64,000 nt of DNA from CAWJLE01 sp963843645 (GCA_963843645.1 CAWJLE010000004.1:41374-105373), one strand, 5' to 3'. Positions 16,638 to 28,703 are shown, counted from the stretch's first letter. Notes: generated by a model not told the origin, from the sequence alone. Numbers and translations: made by a program.

Positions 16638-16944
16638 ATGAAAGTCTTGGTCATCGGCCATCCGGATGCCGGTGCTGGGGTTCTCCCTCGTCGGCGTCCA
16701 CGGCCAGGCAGCCACCTCCGCCGCCGAGGTCAGCCAGGCACTGGAAGAGGCTCTGGCGGCTCCCGACGTCGGCATCGTCCTGGTGACGGAGGACGCGGCT
16801 CAGCTCGTCGGGGCGCGGATGGACCAGTTGAAGATGCGCAGCACGGTGCCGCTCGTCGTGGTGATTCCGGGTCCACAGGGCGTGGATTCGGACCAGCCCT
16901 CCCTCAGCGAGGTCGTGCGGCGGGCCATCGGCATCAACATATGA
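16638..16944 (+). CDS. atpF: V/A-type ATPase subunit F (one-base frame break)
   Basis: MKVLVIGHPDA in one frame continues as VLGFSLVGVHGQAATSAAEV in another. The join needs one base removed from GCCGGTG near 16670. The combined protein of about 101 residues has the subunit F pattern (GFxLAGV, then VGIVLVTEDAAQLV and PLVVVIPGPQG). Subunit F is part of the central rotor. It starts 8 bases after the K gene. The lone extra G in otherwise intact coding sequence looks like a base-calling error. Confidence 0.85.
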
Positions 16945-16999
16945 ATCGACTCCGTATCCGGCAACTTCGGGTGCGGGCGAATGGACTGAGGACAGAGTC

Positions 17000-17620
17000 A
17001 TGACATCAGAAGAAGAAGGCATCCAAGTGCTCTCCCGCGCCGTGCAGGGCGAGGTGCGCAACGAGATCAAGGAGATCCTGGACGACGCCCAGGCGAAGGC
17101 CGAGGCCACGCGGCAGCGCGCCCAGGAACAGGCTGCCGCCGAGCGCAAGGGAATCATGCAGCGAGCATCTCAGGAAGCGCACCGCATCCGCAGCCAGGCC
17201 GTGGCCACCGCCCGGTCGAAGGCGCGATCGGTGCAGCTGGAGCGCCGCGAGAAGGTGCTGGACGGCGCTTTTCAGGCCGCGCGGCGACAACTCGCGTCCC
17301 TGCAGCAGCAGTCCGATTACGGTGAAATCGCTGCCCATCTGCTGCGCGAGGCCTTGACCCGGCTGCAGGCGGACACGGCGCGAGTACAGGCCGACGCGCA
17401 GACGCGCGCGCTCCTCACGGACGAAGTGGTGGCCCAGATTTCGAAGGACCTGGGAGTGCGGGTCGAATTTGGGCTGCCGTTGGCACAAGGCACGGGCGTG
17501 ATCGTGGAGACGACGGACGGGCATCGCAGGTACGACAACACCCTGGAAACCCGCTTGAGTCGCATGCAGGATGGGCTGCGCTCCCCGGTTTACCACGTGT
17601 TGGTGGGAGAGTCGCTATGA
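17000..17620 (+). CDS. atpE: V/A-type ATPase subunit E (peripheral stalk)
   Basis: 206 residues, intact. The first 110 residues are a long charged helix (EIKEILDDAQAKAEATRQRA) that would pair with subunit H. The rest is the globular head, with RVEFGLPLAQGTGVIVETTDG and YDNTLETRLSRM, as in archaeal/bacterial subunit E. It binds the top of the A/B hexamer and anchors the stator. Its stop overlaps the A-subunit start (ATGA). Confidence 0.92.
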   Translation: MTSEEEGIQVLSRAVQGEVRNEIKEILDDAQAKAEATRQRAQEQAAAERKGIMQRASQEAHRIRSQAVATARSKARSVQLERREKVLDGAFQAARRQLASLQQQSDYGEIAAHLLREALTRLQADTARVQADAQTRALLTDEVVAQISKDLGVRVEFGLPLAQGTGVIVETTDGHRRYDNTLETRLSRMQDGLRSPVYHVLVGESL

Positions 17621-19387
17621 GCGAGCAGGTTGGGACGGTGACCTGGATCAGCGGCCCGGTGGTCCGCGCCACGCGGTTCACGCGACGTCAGCATGCTGGA
17701 GCTGGTGGAGGTCGGTGAAGAGCGCCTGGTGGGTGAAGTCATCGGCCTGGAGGGCGATATCATCACCATCCAGGTCTACGAAGAGACCTCCGGCATGCAC
17801 CCGGGCGCGCCGGTGTATCGGCACCGGGATGCCGCTTTCGGTCGAACTGGGCCCGGGCCTGCTGCGCGGTATCTTCGACGGCGTTCAGCGCCCTCTGCCC
17901 GTGATCGAGATGCGCAGCGGGGCGTTCATCGGGCGAGGCGTGCACCTGACTCCGCTGTATCGCGCGAGGACCGGTGGAGCTTCACCCCCACGGCTTAAGG
18001 CCGGCGACGACGTCAGCGGCGGCGCGATCCTGGGCACCGTCCCGGAGACGCCGGCGGTGGAACACCGGGTGATGGTCCCCCCGGACCTGGAGGGCACCCT
18101 GACCTGGGTGGCCCCGCGCGGGGAATACACCATCGAAGAGCCGATCGCCCGTGCTGCGCACGCGAGACGGCGAACAAGAGCTGACCATGATGCAGCGCTG
18201 GCCCGTGCGGCGGCCGCGGCCCTACCTGGACCCGCCGGAAGCAGACGGAGCCGCTGATCACCGGCCAGCGCGTGCTGGACACCTTCTTCCCGCTCGCCAA
18301 GGGCGGCGCGGCGGCCATTCCCGGCGGGTTTGGCGCCGGCAAGACGGTGACCCAGCACAGCATCGCCAAGTGGTCCGACGCGGAGGTGGTCGTCTACATC
18401 GGCTGCGGCGAGCGCGGCAACGAGATGACCGAGGTGCTGCAGGAGTTCCCGCAACTGATCGACCCGCGCAGCAACCGCCCGCTGATGGAGCGCACCGTGC
18501 TGATCGCCAACACCTCGAACATGCCGGTGGCCGCCCGCGAGGCCAGCATCTACACCGGCATCACCATCGCCGAGTACTACCGCGACATGGGCTACCACGT
18601 GGCCCTGATGGCCGACTCGACCTCCCGCTGGGCGGAGGCGCTGCGCGAGATCTCGGGCCGGCTGGAGGAGATGCCGGCCGAGGAGGGGTACCCCGCCTAC
18701 CTGGCGGCTCGCCTGGCCGAGTTCTACGAACGGGCCGGCTACGTGGAGACGCTGAACGGCCAGTAGGGCTCGGTCAGCGTGGTCGGCGCGGTCTCGCCGC
18801 CCGGCGGCGACTTCTCCGAGCCGGTCACCCAGCACACCAAGCGGTTCATCCGCTGCTTCTGGGCGCTGGACAAGTCCCTGGCCGCCGCCCGCCACTTCCC
18901 GGCGGTCAACTGGCTGGACAGCTACAGCGAGTACCTGGAGGACGTGGCCGGCTGGTGGCGCGAGCAGGTCGGCCAGGACTGGTACGCCCTGCGCGCCCAG
19001 GCGATGGAGATCCTGAATGAAGAGAGCCGGCTGCCGCAGATCGTCAAGCTGGTGGGGCCGGATGCCTTGCCCGACGAGCAGCGCCTGATGCTGGAAACGG
19101 CGCGCCTGCTGCGAGAAGGGTTCCTGCAGCAGAACGCGTTGGACGACGTGGATGCCTATTCCACCGTCCAGAAGCAGATCCGCATGCTGGACCTGATCCT
19201 GCACTTTCACGTCCGGGCGAAGCGCATCGTCAAGCACGGCGCGCCGATCGGGGTCATCCGAAACCTGCCGATCGTCAATACGCTGCATCCGGATGAAGAC
19301 GCTGGTCCCCAACGACGAGCTGAACAAGCTGGACGAGATCCGAAAAGACATGGACCAGCAGATGGACCAGCTGGAGATGGAGTACAA

Positions 19388-19391
<4 letters not shown>
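17617..19391 (+). CDS. atpA: V/A-type ATPase catalytic subunit A (frame breaks and one in-frame TAG)
   Basis: Pieces in three frames cover the whole catalytic subunit: SEQVGTVTWISGPVVRA, LVGEVIGLEGDIITIQVYEE, VELGPGLLRGIFDGVQRPL, GEYTIEEPIA, LDTFFPLAKGGAAAIPGGFG, the P-loop GAGKT, CGERGNEMTEVL, ADSTSRWAEALREISGRLEE and HFHVRAKRIVKHG. Breaks fall near 17670-17700, 17825, 18145, 18235 and 19285. At 18764-18766 a TAG replaces what should be an acidic residue before GSVSVVGAVSPPGGD. Either the locus is damaged or the consensus here is poor; the neighbouring intact subunits favour the second. It hydrolyses or makes ATP. Confidence 0.88.
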
Positions 19392-20801
<1,410 letters not shown>

Positions 20802-20815
<14 letters not shown>

Positions 20816-21539
20816 CGTGCCGCCCACACGCAGTAACCTGCTGCGCTTGAAGCAGGAGCTGAAGTTCGCGCGCGAGGGCTACGAAATCCTGGAGCGGAAG
20901 CGAGAGGTGTTGACCACGGAGCTCATCCACCTGACGCACGACGCGGAGCTGCTGCAGAGCCAGGTGTGGAAGCTGTTGGCGGACTCGTACCGCGCGCTGG
21001 AGCAGGCCCGGCTGACGATGGGCCAGGAGCACGTGGAGTGGGCCGCGCTGGCGGTGAACAAGACCGTGGACGTGCGGCTCAAGTTCCGGGGCGTCATGGG
21101 CGTGTCGATCCCCCTGATCGAGGCGCGCGGCGGGCCGCCGGAAATGCCGTACAGCCTGGGCGACACCACGGCCACACTGGACGAAGCGAGCGCCGCCTTC
21201 CGCGAGGTGCTCAGCCACATGGCGGCCCTGTCCGAGCTGGTGACGTCGGTGTGGCGGCTGGCGGCGGAGCTGCGCAAGACGCAGCGGCGGGTCAACGCGC
21301 TGCAGCACATCTTCATTCCGGAGTACGAGGAGACCGTGGCCTTCATCGAGAGTGCCCTCGAGGAACGCGAGCGCGAGGAGACGTTCCGCCTGAAGCGACT
21401 CAAGAAGAAGGCGGCTCGTCCGACTGTCGGACCGGCCACGCACGAATACGAGCAGCCGTACCGCGACATCGCGGGCGGCAAGTCACCCGTGTACCGTGAC
21501 ATCGGCGGCAGCGGCCCGAGGTCGGGGGAGTTCGGGTGA
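20802..21539 (+). CDS. atpD: V/A-type ATPase subunit D (central rotor)
   Basis: 245 residues, intact, overlapping the end of B by 14 bases. PPTRSNLLRLKQELKFAREG and YEILERKREVLTTELI form the first long helix, and RVNALQHIFIPEYEETVAFI the second, as in all D subunits (gamma analogue). The C-terminal 30 residues are beyond the usual domain and contain two copies of a YRDI motif (PYRDIAGG and VYRDIGG). It is the last gene of the operon and is followed by a strong hairpin. Confidence 0.93.
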
Positions 21540-21552
21540 GACTGGGATTGTG

Positions 21553-21580
21553 ATGAGGGGGCGGGCAACCGCCCCCTCAT
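21553..21580 (+). terminator. Hairpin terminator of the ATPase operon
   Basis: A perfect 12-bp stem (21553-21564 with 21569-21580) closes a GCAA tetraloop 13 bases after the subunit D stop. No long T run follows. Confidence 0.65.
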
Positions 21581-22556
21581 CGGCATTCGGACTACTTGGG
21601 TTAGAATAATGCGGGCAATGCTCTATCGCTTATCCCAACACGGGCAAGTTGTTTTCCGCGGTTTTCGTTCCCTGGCGCGCCGCTCGCGGCGGCGGGCCAT
21701 CCGTGAGGACATCGTTCCTCGTCCGGAGAGCGGCAGAGCTGTTGGGCCGGCCTACGTCTCCAGAATGATCGAATTTGCGGCGGGTGCGTGGCGACCGGAG
21801 GCCGCCATGGAACACGCGGATAGCCTCCGTCGCTGCTGTCGACGAATTCGGGAATTGATCTCCACCGCCTGACCCGGCATCGGGAAAGACTCCGCCGGCG
21901 TAAGTCCTCTCGGTGAGCCCCTCTGTCCAGCCACGATCCTCAATTGAGCCAATGCAGACCGATCAGCCCACCCCAACGCGCGGCTGAGTACGTTTCCTGG
22001 CAAGTCGGTCTATCCCAAATATAGGAATATTAAGGTTCATTTTGTTGACACACAGAGTATTCGCATGATATAATACTCACTAGTACCTGAGTCCTACTCA
22101 CCCTATTCCTTCCGAGCCAAGCTCGACACACCTGGGCCAACCAAGGCTCGAACATCGTTCGTTCAAGCTTTAAATCCGTCATCAGCAGGTCATCTTGCTG
22201 ATTTCTTCGCTGAGCCTGCCAGGCGTTTGAGGGCCCGGTTCAGGGTCGCCTGAGGCAGAACATCTCGTATCGAACCCCTGATCGCTCATCCTGGCTGCGG
22301 ATCACCGTAGCTCGAGAACTCGAATACTCACAGCAGGCGCGGGCGTCCAGTCACGTCGACCGCTGGCTTTGTCCTGGTCGCGCGCCAATCAGCCGCGGCT
22401 CGTTCGGGCTGGCGGCCGGCGGGGGAGACGCGGCCTGATCCAGCCTGCGAAATGTTGCTGCGTCCCCAATCTGCCGGCGGTCCTGTTGACCACGGCCGGA
22501 GAACCTCACAAGGCGTCCTATTTGGGCCGCCCCAAACTCATTCAAGGGGGTGTGCG
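21581..22556. other. About 1 kb non-coding region with promoter and long leader
   Basis: The only plus-strand frame (21609-21872, 87 codons) is Arg-rich, has no ribosome site and no family resemblance, so I do not call it. A consensus promoter lies at 22045-22074, leaving a leader of about 480 bases before the beta-helix gene. The leader has a small hairpin (ATCAGCA/TGCTGAT near 22180-22202). I recognise no riboswitch. Confidence 0.45.
22045..22074 (+). promoter_or_regulatory. Consensus sigma70 promoter
   Basis: TTGACA (22045-22050) and TATAAT (22069-22074), both perfect, are separated by 18 bases. The surrounding AT-rich patch stands out from the GC-rich flanks. Confidence 0.7.
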
Positions 22557-25025
22557 ATGCATGCGGACAAGCTTGCGGGTCTGATTCGAGTGTGGCTGGT
22601 GGGCATGCTATTGCTGTCGGCGTGCCTGGTCTTCAGCGGTTCGGAGAGGGTGGGCGCCAGCAGCTCAGACACGGCGGCATCGGCAAAAACAGTAGAGGCT
22701 CAATCAGGCCCGACCTTGTACGTCAGTGGGTCTCATGGTACGGATGCGGGGGGATGTACGCTGGCTGCCAGCCCGTGCCGGACCATTTCCTACGCACTGG
22801 CTCAGGGGGCGGCCGGCAGCACACTGCTTGTGGCCGAGAGCACCTATACCGAGAACGTCGTCGTCGCCAATGCGGCTACCCTGAAGGGTGGATATGAAGA
22901 TGCCGGCTGGACGCGTGACATCGCGGGGCACCAGACCATCATCGACGGCAACAACCTGGGCACGGTGGTCAGCATCACCGCGCCCTGTTTGCTGGAGGGA
23001 TTCACCGTCCAGCATGGCAGCTCCGGCGGTGGTGCCGGCATCTATGTTGAAGGCGCGGCGACGATCAGCGCGACCGTCGCGGCGAACAACAGCGCCGTCG
23101 ATTGGGGCGGTGGACTGGGGATTCAGGACGGTTCGGTGGTCGACGTGAACAACAGCGCCTTCCGCGAGAATGTGGCTAACTATGGTGGGGGGATAGCCGT
23201 GGGCGATGCTCAAGTCACCATGAATAACCTGACGGTCCAGGACAACTCGGCCCGGATCAATGAGGGCGGTATCGGCCTGTACTACGGCTGCACGGCAACC
23301 CTCAACGGTGTCACCACCGAGGGTAACGTTGCAGCCGAGCATGGCGGAATCGGCGTCTATCAATCGACGGCCACAATCAATGGCGGAGTCATTCACGGCA
23401 ACAGCGCCGACTTCAACGTTGGAGGGCTGTTTGTCGGCGAGAGCTCCGCGGTCTTGAATGGTGTGACGATATCCGGCAACAGTGCGATCTCCTCCACTGG
23501 GGGGATTGGGTTGCTGAATGGCAGCAGTCTCGTCATCGACGGCAGTACGATTGAGGACAATGTCGCGAACGAGAGAGGGGGCATCGAGGTTAACACGTCC
23601 GCCATTACCATAACGAACAGCACTTTGATGTCCAACGTCGCATCGGTGGGCAACACCGGTGGTCTCGATATGCATATGTCATCGGCCGTCGTCAACGACA
23701 CAGACATCGCCAACAACCGTGCCGCACAGCACGCCGGTGGGCTGTTCGCCTACGGCTCATTTATCTCAATGACGGACAGTTCCATCGTGAGCAACACGGC
23801 GGTTTCGGACGATGCCGGCGGCATGTGGCTGATCGAGGGTTGCACCGTTCATCTGGTGGGTTGCTCGCTGGACAACAACTCGGCCGCTCAGGGTGGCGGA
23901 GCCATCGATGCGGATGATGCGCTGATCTCCCTGGAGAGAACCGGGATGAGGGGCAATTCGGCCAGCGAATCGGGCGGTGCCATGAATGTGACTGAATCCG
24001 AAGTTCTCATCGAGGACTCGACGATCAGCGACAATACGGGCAAATTCGGCGGCGGCCTGGGCATCGGCGGCGGCTCGGTGATCACCCTCACGGACAGCAC
24101 ACTGGACCACAACGAGTCTGATTATGGTGGCGGGCTCATCCTGAGCGAGGCGTCCAGGGCGATACTAGTGGACGCCACGCTCCAGTACAACACCGCCATC
24201 ACCAGTGGCGGAGCAATCGGAGTCTACGGCGGGTCTCGATTGGACCTCAGTGATGGGCGGATCCTGACCAACACGGTAGGCAGCTTCGGCGGGGGCATCG
24301 ATGCCTCGCAAGCCGCCGAGTTGGTCATTGAGGGGACGACGATCAGCGACAATACGGCCGGAGACTCCGGAGGTGGCATCAATGCCTATGGCGGGGGCGG
24401 CGTCATGCCGGTCACGGTTCACACGTCCATCGTGCGGGGTAACGCGGCGACCGCCAACAACGCCGGCGGCATCTGGATCGGCGAGGGCGCGGAGTTGGAT
24501 TTGGAGAACACGCTCATCGCTGACAACGAGTCGGGCAATTGCTGCGCGGGCGTGCAGATCTACAAAGGCGCCGCCACCGTTATGAATGCGACCGTGGCAC
24601 ACAATGAGTCGCCCACCGGAGGCAGCGGCTTCTTCGTCGATTTCGGCGGGCAGGCCGGCCGCTTCGTGAAGGTGACGAACAGCATCCTCTGGGACAACGC
24701 TCCTGGCGATTTCGACGTGATCAACGCCGGTCTCAGCGCGTATTCGGTGACCTATTCCGACGTAGAGCATGGTTTCGTTCCGGGCACCGGGAACATTTCG
24801 GCCGACCCCGCGTTCCTCGATGCGGCCGGCCAGGACTATCATCTGACCGCTGGGCCGGCCGTCGATTCCGGGACGAGCAGCGACGCTCCCGTTACTGATC
24901 TCGACGGAAACGCTCGGCCTAGCGATGGAAACGGTGACAATGTCGCGGAGTGGGACATGGGGGCCTACGAGCTCACGAGCGGTGGCCGGGTCTTCCTGCC
25001 CATCATCATGATGAAGCACAAGTGA
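22557..25025 (+). CDS. Secreted right-handed beta-helix (pectin-lyase-fold) protein
   Basis: 822 residues from ATG 22557, with AAGGGGG 6 bases upstream. The N-terminus is an export signal with a possible lipobox (LLLSAC). After TLYVSGSHGTDAGGCTLAAS comes about 650 residues of short beta-helix coils, recognisable by a recurring pattern of N-x-A-x-x-G-G-G-(I/L) such as NNSAVDWGGGLGI and RENVANYGGGIAV, about 22-25 residues per coil. The end has DLDGNARPSDGNGD, common in such exoproteins, and RVFLPIIMMKHK. No catalytic residues can be named. Proteins like this are exported adhesins or polysaccharide-active enzymes. The same type of C-terminal motif ends the protein at 40827-43930. Confidence 0.85.
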   Translation: MHADKLAGLIRVWLVGMLLLSACLVFSGSERVGASSSDTAASAKTVEAQSGPTLYVSGSHGTDAGGCTLAASPCRTISYALAQGAAGSTLLVAESTYTENVVVANAATLKGGYEDAGWTRDIAGHQTIIDGNNLGTVVSITAPCLLEGFTVQHGSSGGGAGIYVEGAATISATVAANNSAVDWGGGLGIQDGSVVDVNNSAFRENVANYGGGIAVGDAQVTMNNLTVQDNSARINEGGIGLYYGCTATLNGVTTEGNVAAEHGGIGVYQSTATINGGVIHGNSADFNVGGLFVGESSAVLNGVTISGNSAISSTGGIGLLNGSSLVIDGSTIEDNVANERGGIEVNTSAITITNSTLMSNVASVGNTGGLDMHMSSAVVNDTDIANNRAAQHAGGLFAYGSFISMTDSSIVSNTAVSDDAGGMWLIEGCTVHLVGCSLDNNSAAQGGGAIDADDALISLERTGMRGNSASESGGAMNVTESEVLIEDSTISDNTGKFGGGLGIGGGSVITLTDSTLDHNESDYGGGLILSEASRAILVDATLQYNTAITSGGAIGVYGGSRLDLSDGRILTNTVGSFGGGIDASQAAELVIEGTTISDNTAGDSGGGINAYGGGGVMPVTVHTSIVRGNAATANNAGGIWIGEGAELDLENTLIADNESGNCCAGVQIYKGAATVMNATVAHNESPTGGSGFFVDFGGQAGRFVKVTNSILWDNAPGDFDVINAGLSAYSVTYSDVEHGFVPGTGNISADPAFLDAAGQDYHLTAGPAVDSGTSSDAPVTDLDGNARPSDGNGDNVAEWDMGAYELTSGGRVFLPIIMMKHK

Positions 25026-25299
25026 GGTCGCGTCTTAAGCGCGGCAGAATCCGGATGCGAATCGGAGCGGCCAGTCGGCGAAGGTGTTTCGCGCGGCGGT
25101 CGCTCCGAAACTTTGTCCACATCGAAGGGATAGCTGAAAGCGGTGCTCGCGGGCATCCCGCCGGTCGAGCTGACGCCAGCGATGACGGGCTTGGGAGCCT
25201 GGTGGGGCGTGACCCTCACGCTGCCGGGTCTCCGCCCGCCCTTCCACGGAATGGAGAATCGCGCGCTGATCAATTCGCATGTGGATATCTTCAAAAACC
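25026..25299 (+). other. Intergenic, possible 3' remnant of a gene
   Basis: A plus-strand frame without a start, LKAVLAGIPPVELTPAMTGL through SHVDIFKNP, runs to a TGA at 25301. It reads like real coding sequence but I cannot name a family and it has no 5' part, so it may be the truncated end of a lost gene. Confidence 0.25.
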
Positions 25300-25352
25300 C
25301 TTGACAGCCGGCCTCTCCAGTGCTATACTAACATGTAACATGTTACGTGTTA
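25300..25352 (+). promoter_or_regulatory. Promoter overlapping a 26-bp near-perfect palindromic operator
   Basis: TTGACA (25300-25305), 17 bases, TATACT (25323-25328). The palindrome 25327-25352 has the core TAACATGTTA and outer arms CTAAC/GTTAG, with one mismatched pair. It starts inside the -10 box, so a bound repressor would block RNA polymerase. It controls the SDR-ABC transporter-M24 operon. A GntR-family regulator is encoded inside that operon at 33483. Confidence 0.65.
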
Positions 25353-25600
25353 GCGGGCACATCTGGGCGCGCTAACAGAGCCAATTCAGTTTTTCCTTCC
25401 ACAAACGATACGTTGCCAGTGCGTGAACCTTTTGCGGCCGCAGGCTGCAGCCGGAGGTACTCACGCGAGTGGTGGGCCGCACATCGGCTTCCGATTGATG
25501 CATGGAAGCGAGGGCTGAGGTCAAATCCGCCATCGGCGGAAGCGTTCGGGTCACGACCTTCAATCAAACTCAATCAAAAATGGGACCGAAGGGGATCGTC

Positions 25601-26555
25601 ATGAAAGTCTTCGTCACTGGCGGAACCGGGCTCGTAGGCAGCAACATCATCAAGGTCGCGCGAGAGAAATATGGGGCGGAGGTGATTGCCTCCATGTACA
25701 GCCGGCTGCCCGCGGCGCCCACGCACTACACCATAGAGCGAGTCGACGTCACAGACGGACCGGCGATCAAGGCTGTGATCCGAAAACACCGTCCGGACCT
25801 CGTGATCCACAGCGCGGCGTCTGTTGACCACGAAGAGCTGGAGGTCCATCACGACGTCGGTTGGAAGCTGATGGTCGAGTCGGTGCGCCACATCGCGCGA
25901 GGCTTCGGGCGAAGTCGGGGCGAAGATGATCCTGGTCTCGTCCGACTGGGTCTTCGACGGCAAGAACGCGCCGTTCACCGAAGACACCCCCCCGTGTCCC
26001 ATCTGCTACTACGGCTTGCTCAAAGTCGTCGGCGAAACGATCGTCAACTCTATCGGCATCGACTACGGCATCGCCCGCATCGCGGCGGTGTTCGGCCGGA
26101 ACTGGTCGTTCCCGGACTGGGTGCCCGCCACCCGCGTCACGGGCTTTGGCACGCTGCCGAACTGGTACGTCGAGGCGCTGGGTCGCGGCGAGGAGATCAT
26201 CGAGTGGACGAAGTACATCAACGTCGAGGCGAGCCCGACACTCGCCAGCGACTGCGCGGACGCGATGATGACGATCTGGGCCAAGAAGAAGCAGGGGACT
26301 TTCCACTGCTGCGGGCGGGATTACGTGACCCGCGTGGAGTACGCCCGGCACGTCGCTCGCGCTTTCGGCTTCGACACCTCAAAGATACGCGCGGCCCACG
26401 AGGACGAGATGGACCCCAGCCTGGAGGAGTTCCCGCTTCCGCTGAGAAGCTCCCTGGATGTAAATAAGACGGAGCTGATCCTCGAGCGGACGAATCTGGG
26501 TGTCGACGAAGCGCTCGAAGTCTGGAAGAAAGAGCGAATGGAACCGGTTTCCTGA
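25601..26555 (+). CDS. NAD(P)-dependent SDR sugar reductase/epimerase, RmlD-like (one-base frame break)
   Basis: ATG 25601 follows GAAGGGG. VFVTGGTGLVGSNIIK is the Rossmann nucleotide-binding loop (GxxGxxG), HRPDLVIHSAASVDHEE, VSSDWVFDGKNAPFTEDTPP and YYGLLKVVGE (catalytic YxxxK) are as in dTDP-4-dehydrorhamnose reductases. The frame changes near 25897, where removing one base joins ...VRHIA to EASGEVGAKMILVSSDW. The total is about 318 residues. As first gene of an ABC-transporter operon without other rhamnose genes, it more likely acts in catabolism of the imported compound than in cell-wall synthesis. Confidence 0.82.
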
Positions 26556-26674
26556 ATTCACCGCTGCGACGCGTTGCGAGAAAGGAGGACGCCTTTAGGA
26601 CATCGGTTGGCGACCCTGTACTGAGGAGCAAACGTCGGACGATTCCACCATGAGGATCCAGGAGGAAAAACACC

Positions 26675-28620
26675 ATGATGCGTGTGAGATGGCTCGTTGC
26701 GACTTTGGTAATTCTCTCTCTGATATCAGGCACACTGATCGGATTTGCGCCCACGCCCACCGCGAGCGCTCAAGAACCCACACCCGTGGCAGGGGCTGCC
26801 CAGCCGTTGAAGATGTCGATAATATCTAAAGAACCTGATCAACCCCTATTTTGTGGCCATGGGTGACGGAGCGAAGGCTGCGGCCAAGGATTTCAACGTC
26901 AACATGTCGGTGCTCGCGCCGGAGCAGCCGGATAGCGTGGAAGAGCAGTCGAACATGGTCGAGAACCTGATCCAGGCGAAGACGGATGCGATCATCCTGG
27001 TGCCGGCGGACTCCAAGGCGATCGTGCCGGCGGTGGAGAAAGCTCGCGCGGCGAAGATACCGGTCATCGCTGCCGACACCAAAGTGATCGGGACCGACGT
27101 GGAATCATTCGTGGGGTACGATTCCAAGGAACTGGCGGCCATCATGGCCCGCTGGTTGAAGGATTACATCACCGCGAACATGGGCGGCAAGGCCAACATT
27201 GTGATCCTGGAAGGCCTGCCGGGCGCTTCGACCGCGAAGGATCGTAACGACGGGTTCCACTCCGTGCTGGATAACGTCGACGGGATCAAGATTCTGGCGT
27301 CACAGACGGCGAAATGGAACCGGGTGGAAGCCGTGAAAGTGACAGAGGACATGCTGACGCGGTTCCCGGACCTGAACGTGGTCATCGGGGCGAACGACGA
27401 GATGGCGCTGGGTGCGATCGAGGCGATCGAGGCCCGCGGGCTGACCCCGGGCAAAGACGTGATGGTCATCGGCGTGAACGGCGCAGAGAATGCACTGGAG
27501 GCCATCGAGGCCGGCAAACTGCTGGCCACCATCTACCCCAACCAGTACTGCCTGTCCTACCTGGCGGTCCAGGAAGCCGTCGATCTCGTTCGCAACGGCG
27601 TTCAGCCGCCGAAAGAGCTCATCGGGCAGCTGAGCCAGGTCATTTCGAAGGACAACCTCGCCCCATTCCAGGCGGCCTACGCCGCCGGCCTCACGTGCAC
27701 CAAGCAGGCCTCGGATCGAGCCATTGAAGATGTCGATCATTTTGAAGAACCTGATCAACCCATACTTTGTGGCCATGGGTGACGGAGCGAAGGCCGCGGC
27801 GAAGGATTTCAACGTCGACATGTCGGTGCTCGCGCCGGAGCAGCCGGACAGCGTGGAAGAGCAGTCGAACATGGTCGAGAACCTGATCCAGGCGAAGACG
27901 GATGCGATCATCCTGGTGCCGGCGGACTCCAAGGCGATCGTGCCGGCGGTGGAGAAAGCTCGCGCGGCGAAGATACCGGTCATCGCTGCCGACACCAAAG
28001 TGATCGGGACCGACGTGGAATCATTCGTGGGGTACGATTCCAAGGAACTGGCGGCCATCATGGCCCGCTGGTTGAAGGATTACATCACTGCAAACATGGG
28101 CGGTAAGGCCAACATTGTGATCCTTGAAGGCCTGCCGGGCGCTTCGACCGCGAAGGATCGTAACGACGGGTTCCACTCCGTGCTGGACAACGTCGACGGG
28201 ATCAAGATTCTGGCGTCACAGACGGCGAAATGGAACCGGGTGGAAGCCGTGAAAGTGACAGAGGACATGCTGACGCGGTTCCCGGACCTGAACGTGGTCA
28301 TCGGGGCGAACGACGAGATGGCGCTGGGCGCGATCGAGGCGATCGAGGCCCGCGGGCTGACGCCGGGCAAAGACGTGATGGTCATCGGCGTGAACGGCGC
28401 GGAGAATGCGCTGCAGGCCATCGAGGCCGGCAAACTGCTGGCCACCATTTATCCCAACCAGTACTGCCTGTCCTATCTGGCGGTCCAGGAAGCGGTGGAC
28501 CTCGTCCGCAACGGCGTCCAGCCGCAGAAGGAGCTCATCGGGGAGCTGAGCCAGGTCATCTCCAAAGACAATCTGGCGCCGTTCCAGGAGGCCTACGCTG
28601 CCGGTCTCACGTGTAAATAG
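26675..28620 (+). CDS. Sugar ABC transporter binding protein with two tandem, nearly identical domains (frame breaks)
   Basis: AGGAGG precedes ATG 26675. The signal peptide MMRVRWLVATLVILSLISGT is followed by an RbsB-type domain (Peripla_BP_4) starting KMSII and a second copy starting KMSIILKNLINPYFVAMGDG. Key stretches such as KTDAIILVPADSKAIVPAVE, IPVIAADTKVIG and NVVIGANDEMALGAIEAIEA occur twice with almost no change. A one-base insertion in an A run near 26830 and another near 27720 break the frame; removing one base at each gives a single two-domain protein of about 645 residues. If the second break were real, copy two could start at its own ATG. It binds a sugar-like substrate outside the membrane. 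Confidence 0.82.
26807..28620 (+). repeat. Tandem duplication of a binding-protein domain, period about 917 bp
   Basis: Copy one starts at 26807 and copy two at 27724, both with TTGAAGATGTCGAT. Long stretches are base-for-base identical (for example 26935-27160 against 27842-28080). Scattered third-position differences show that they are two real copies. Confidence 0.9.
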
Positions 28621-28635
28621 CGGAGATCAATCCGC

Positions 28636-28663
28636 GCGAGGCAGGGCCAACGCCCTGCCTCGC
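28636..28663 (+). terminator. Perfect hairpin between binding protein and ATPase genes
   Basis: A 12-bp perfect GC-rich stem (28636-28647 with 28652-28663) with a CAAC loop lies 16 bases after the stop. No T run follows, so it is more likely to slow transcription or protect the upstream mRNA than to end the operon. Confidence 0.6.
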
Positions 28664-28703
28664 CCGATTGCAGTTGCCATCAGGCTCGATAGGGCAGGTG
28701 AAT

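Noticed and set aside
21609..21872. 87-codon plus-strand frame after the ATPase operon
   Set aside because: Arg-rich, no ribosome site, no recognisable motif, and it follows directly on a terminator.
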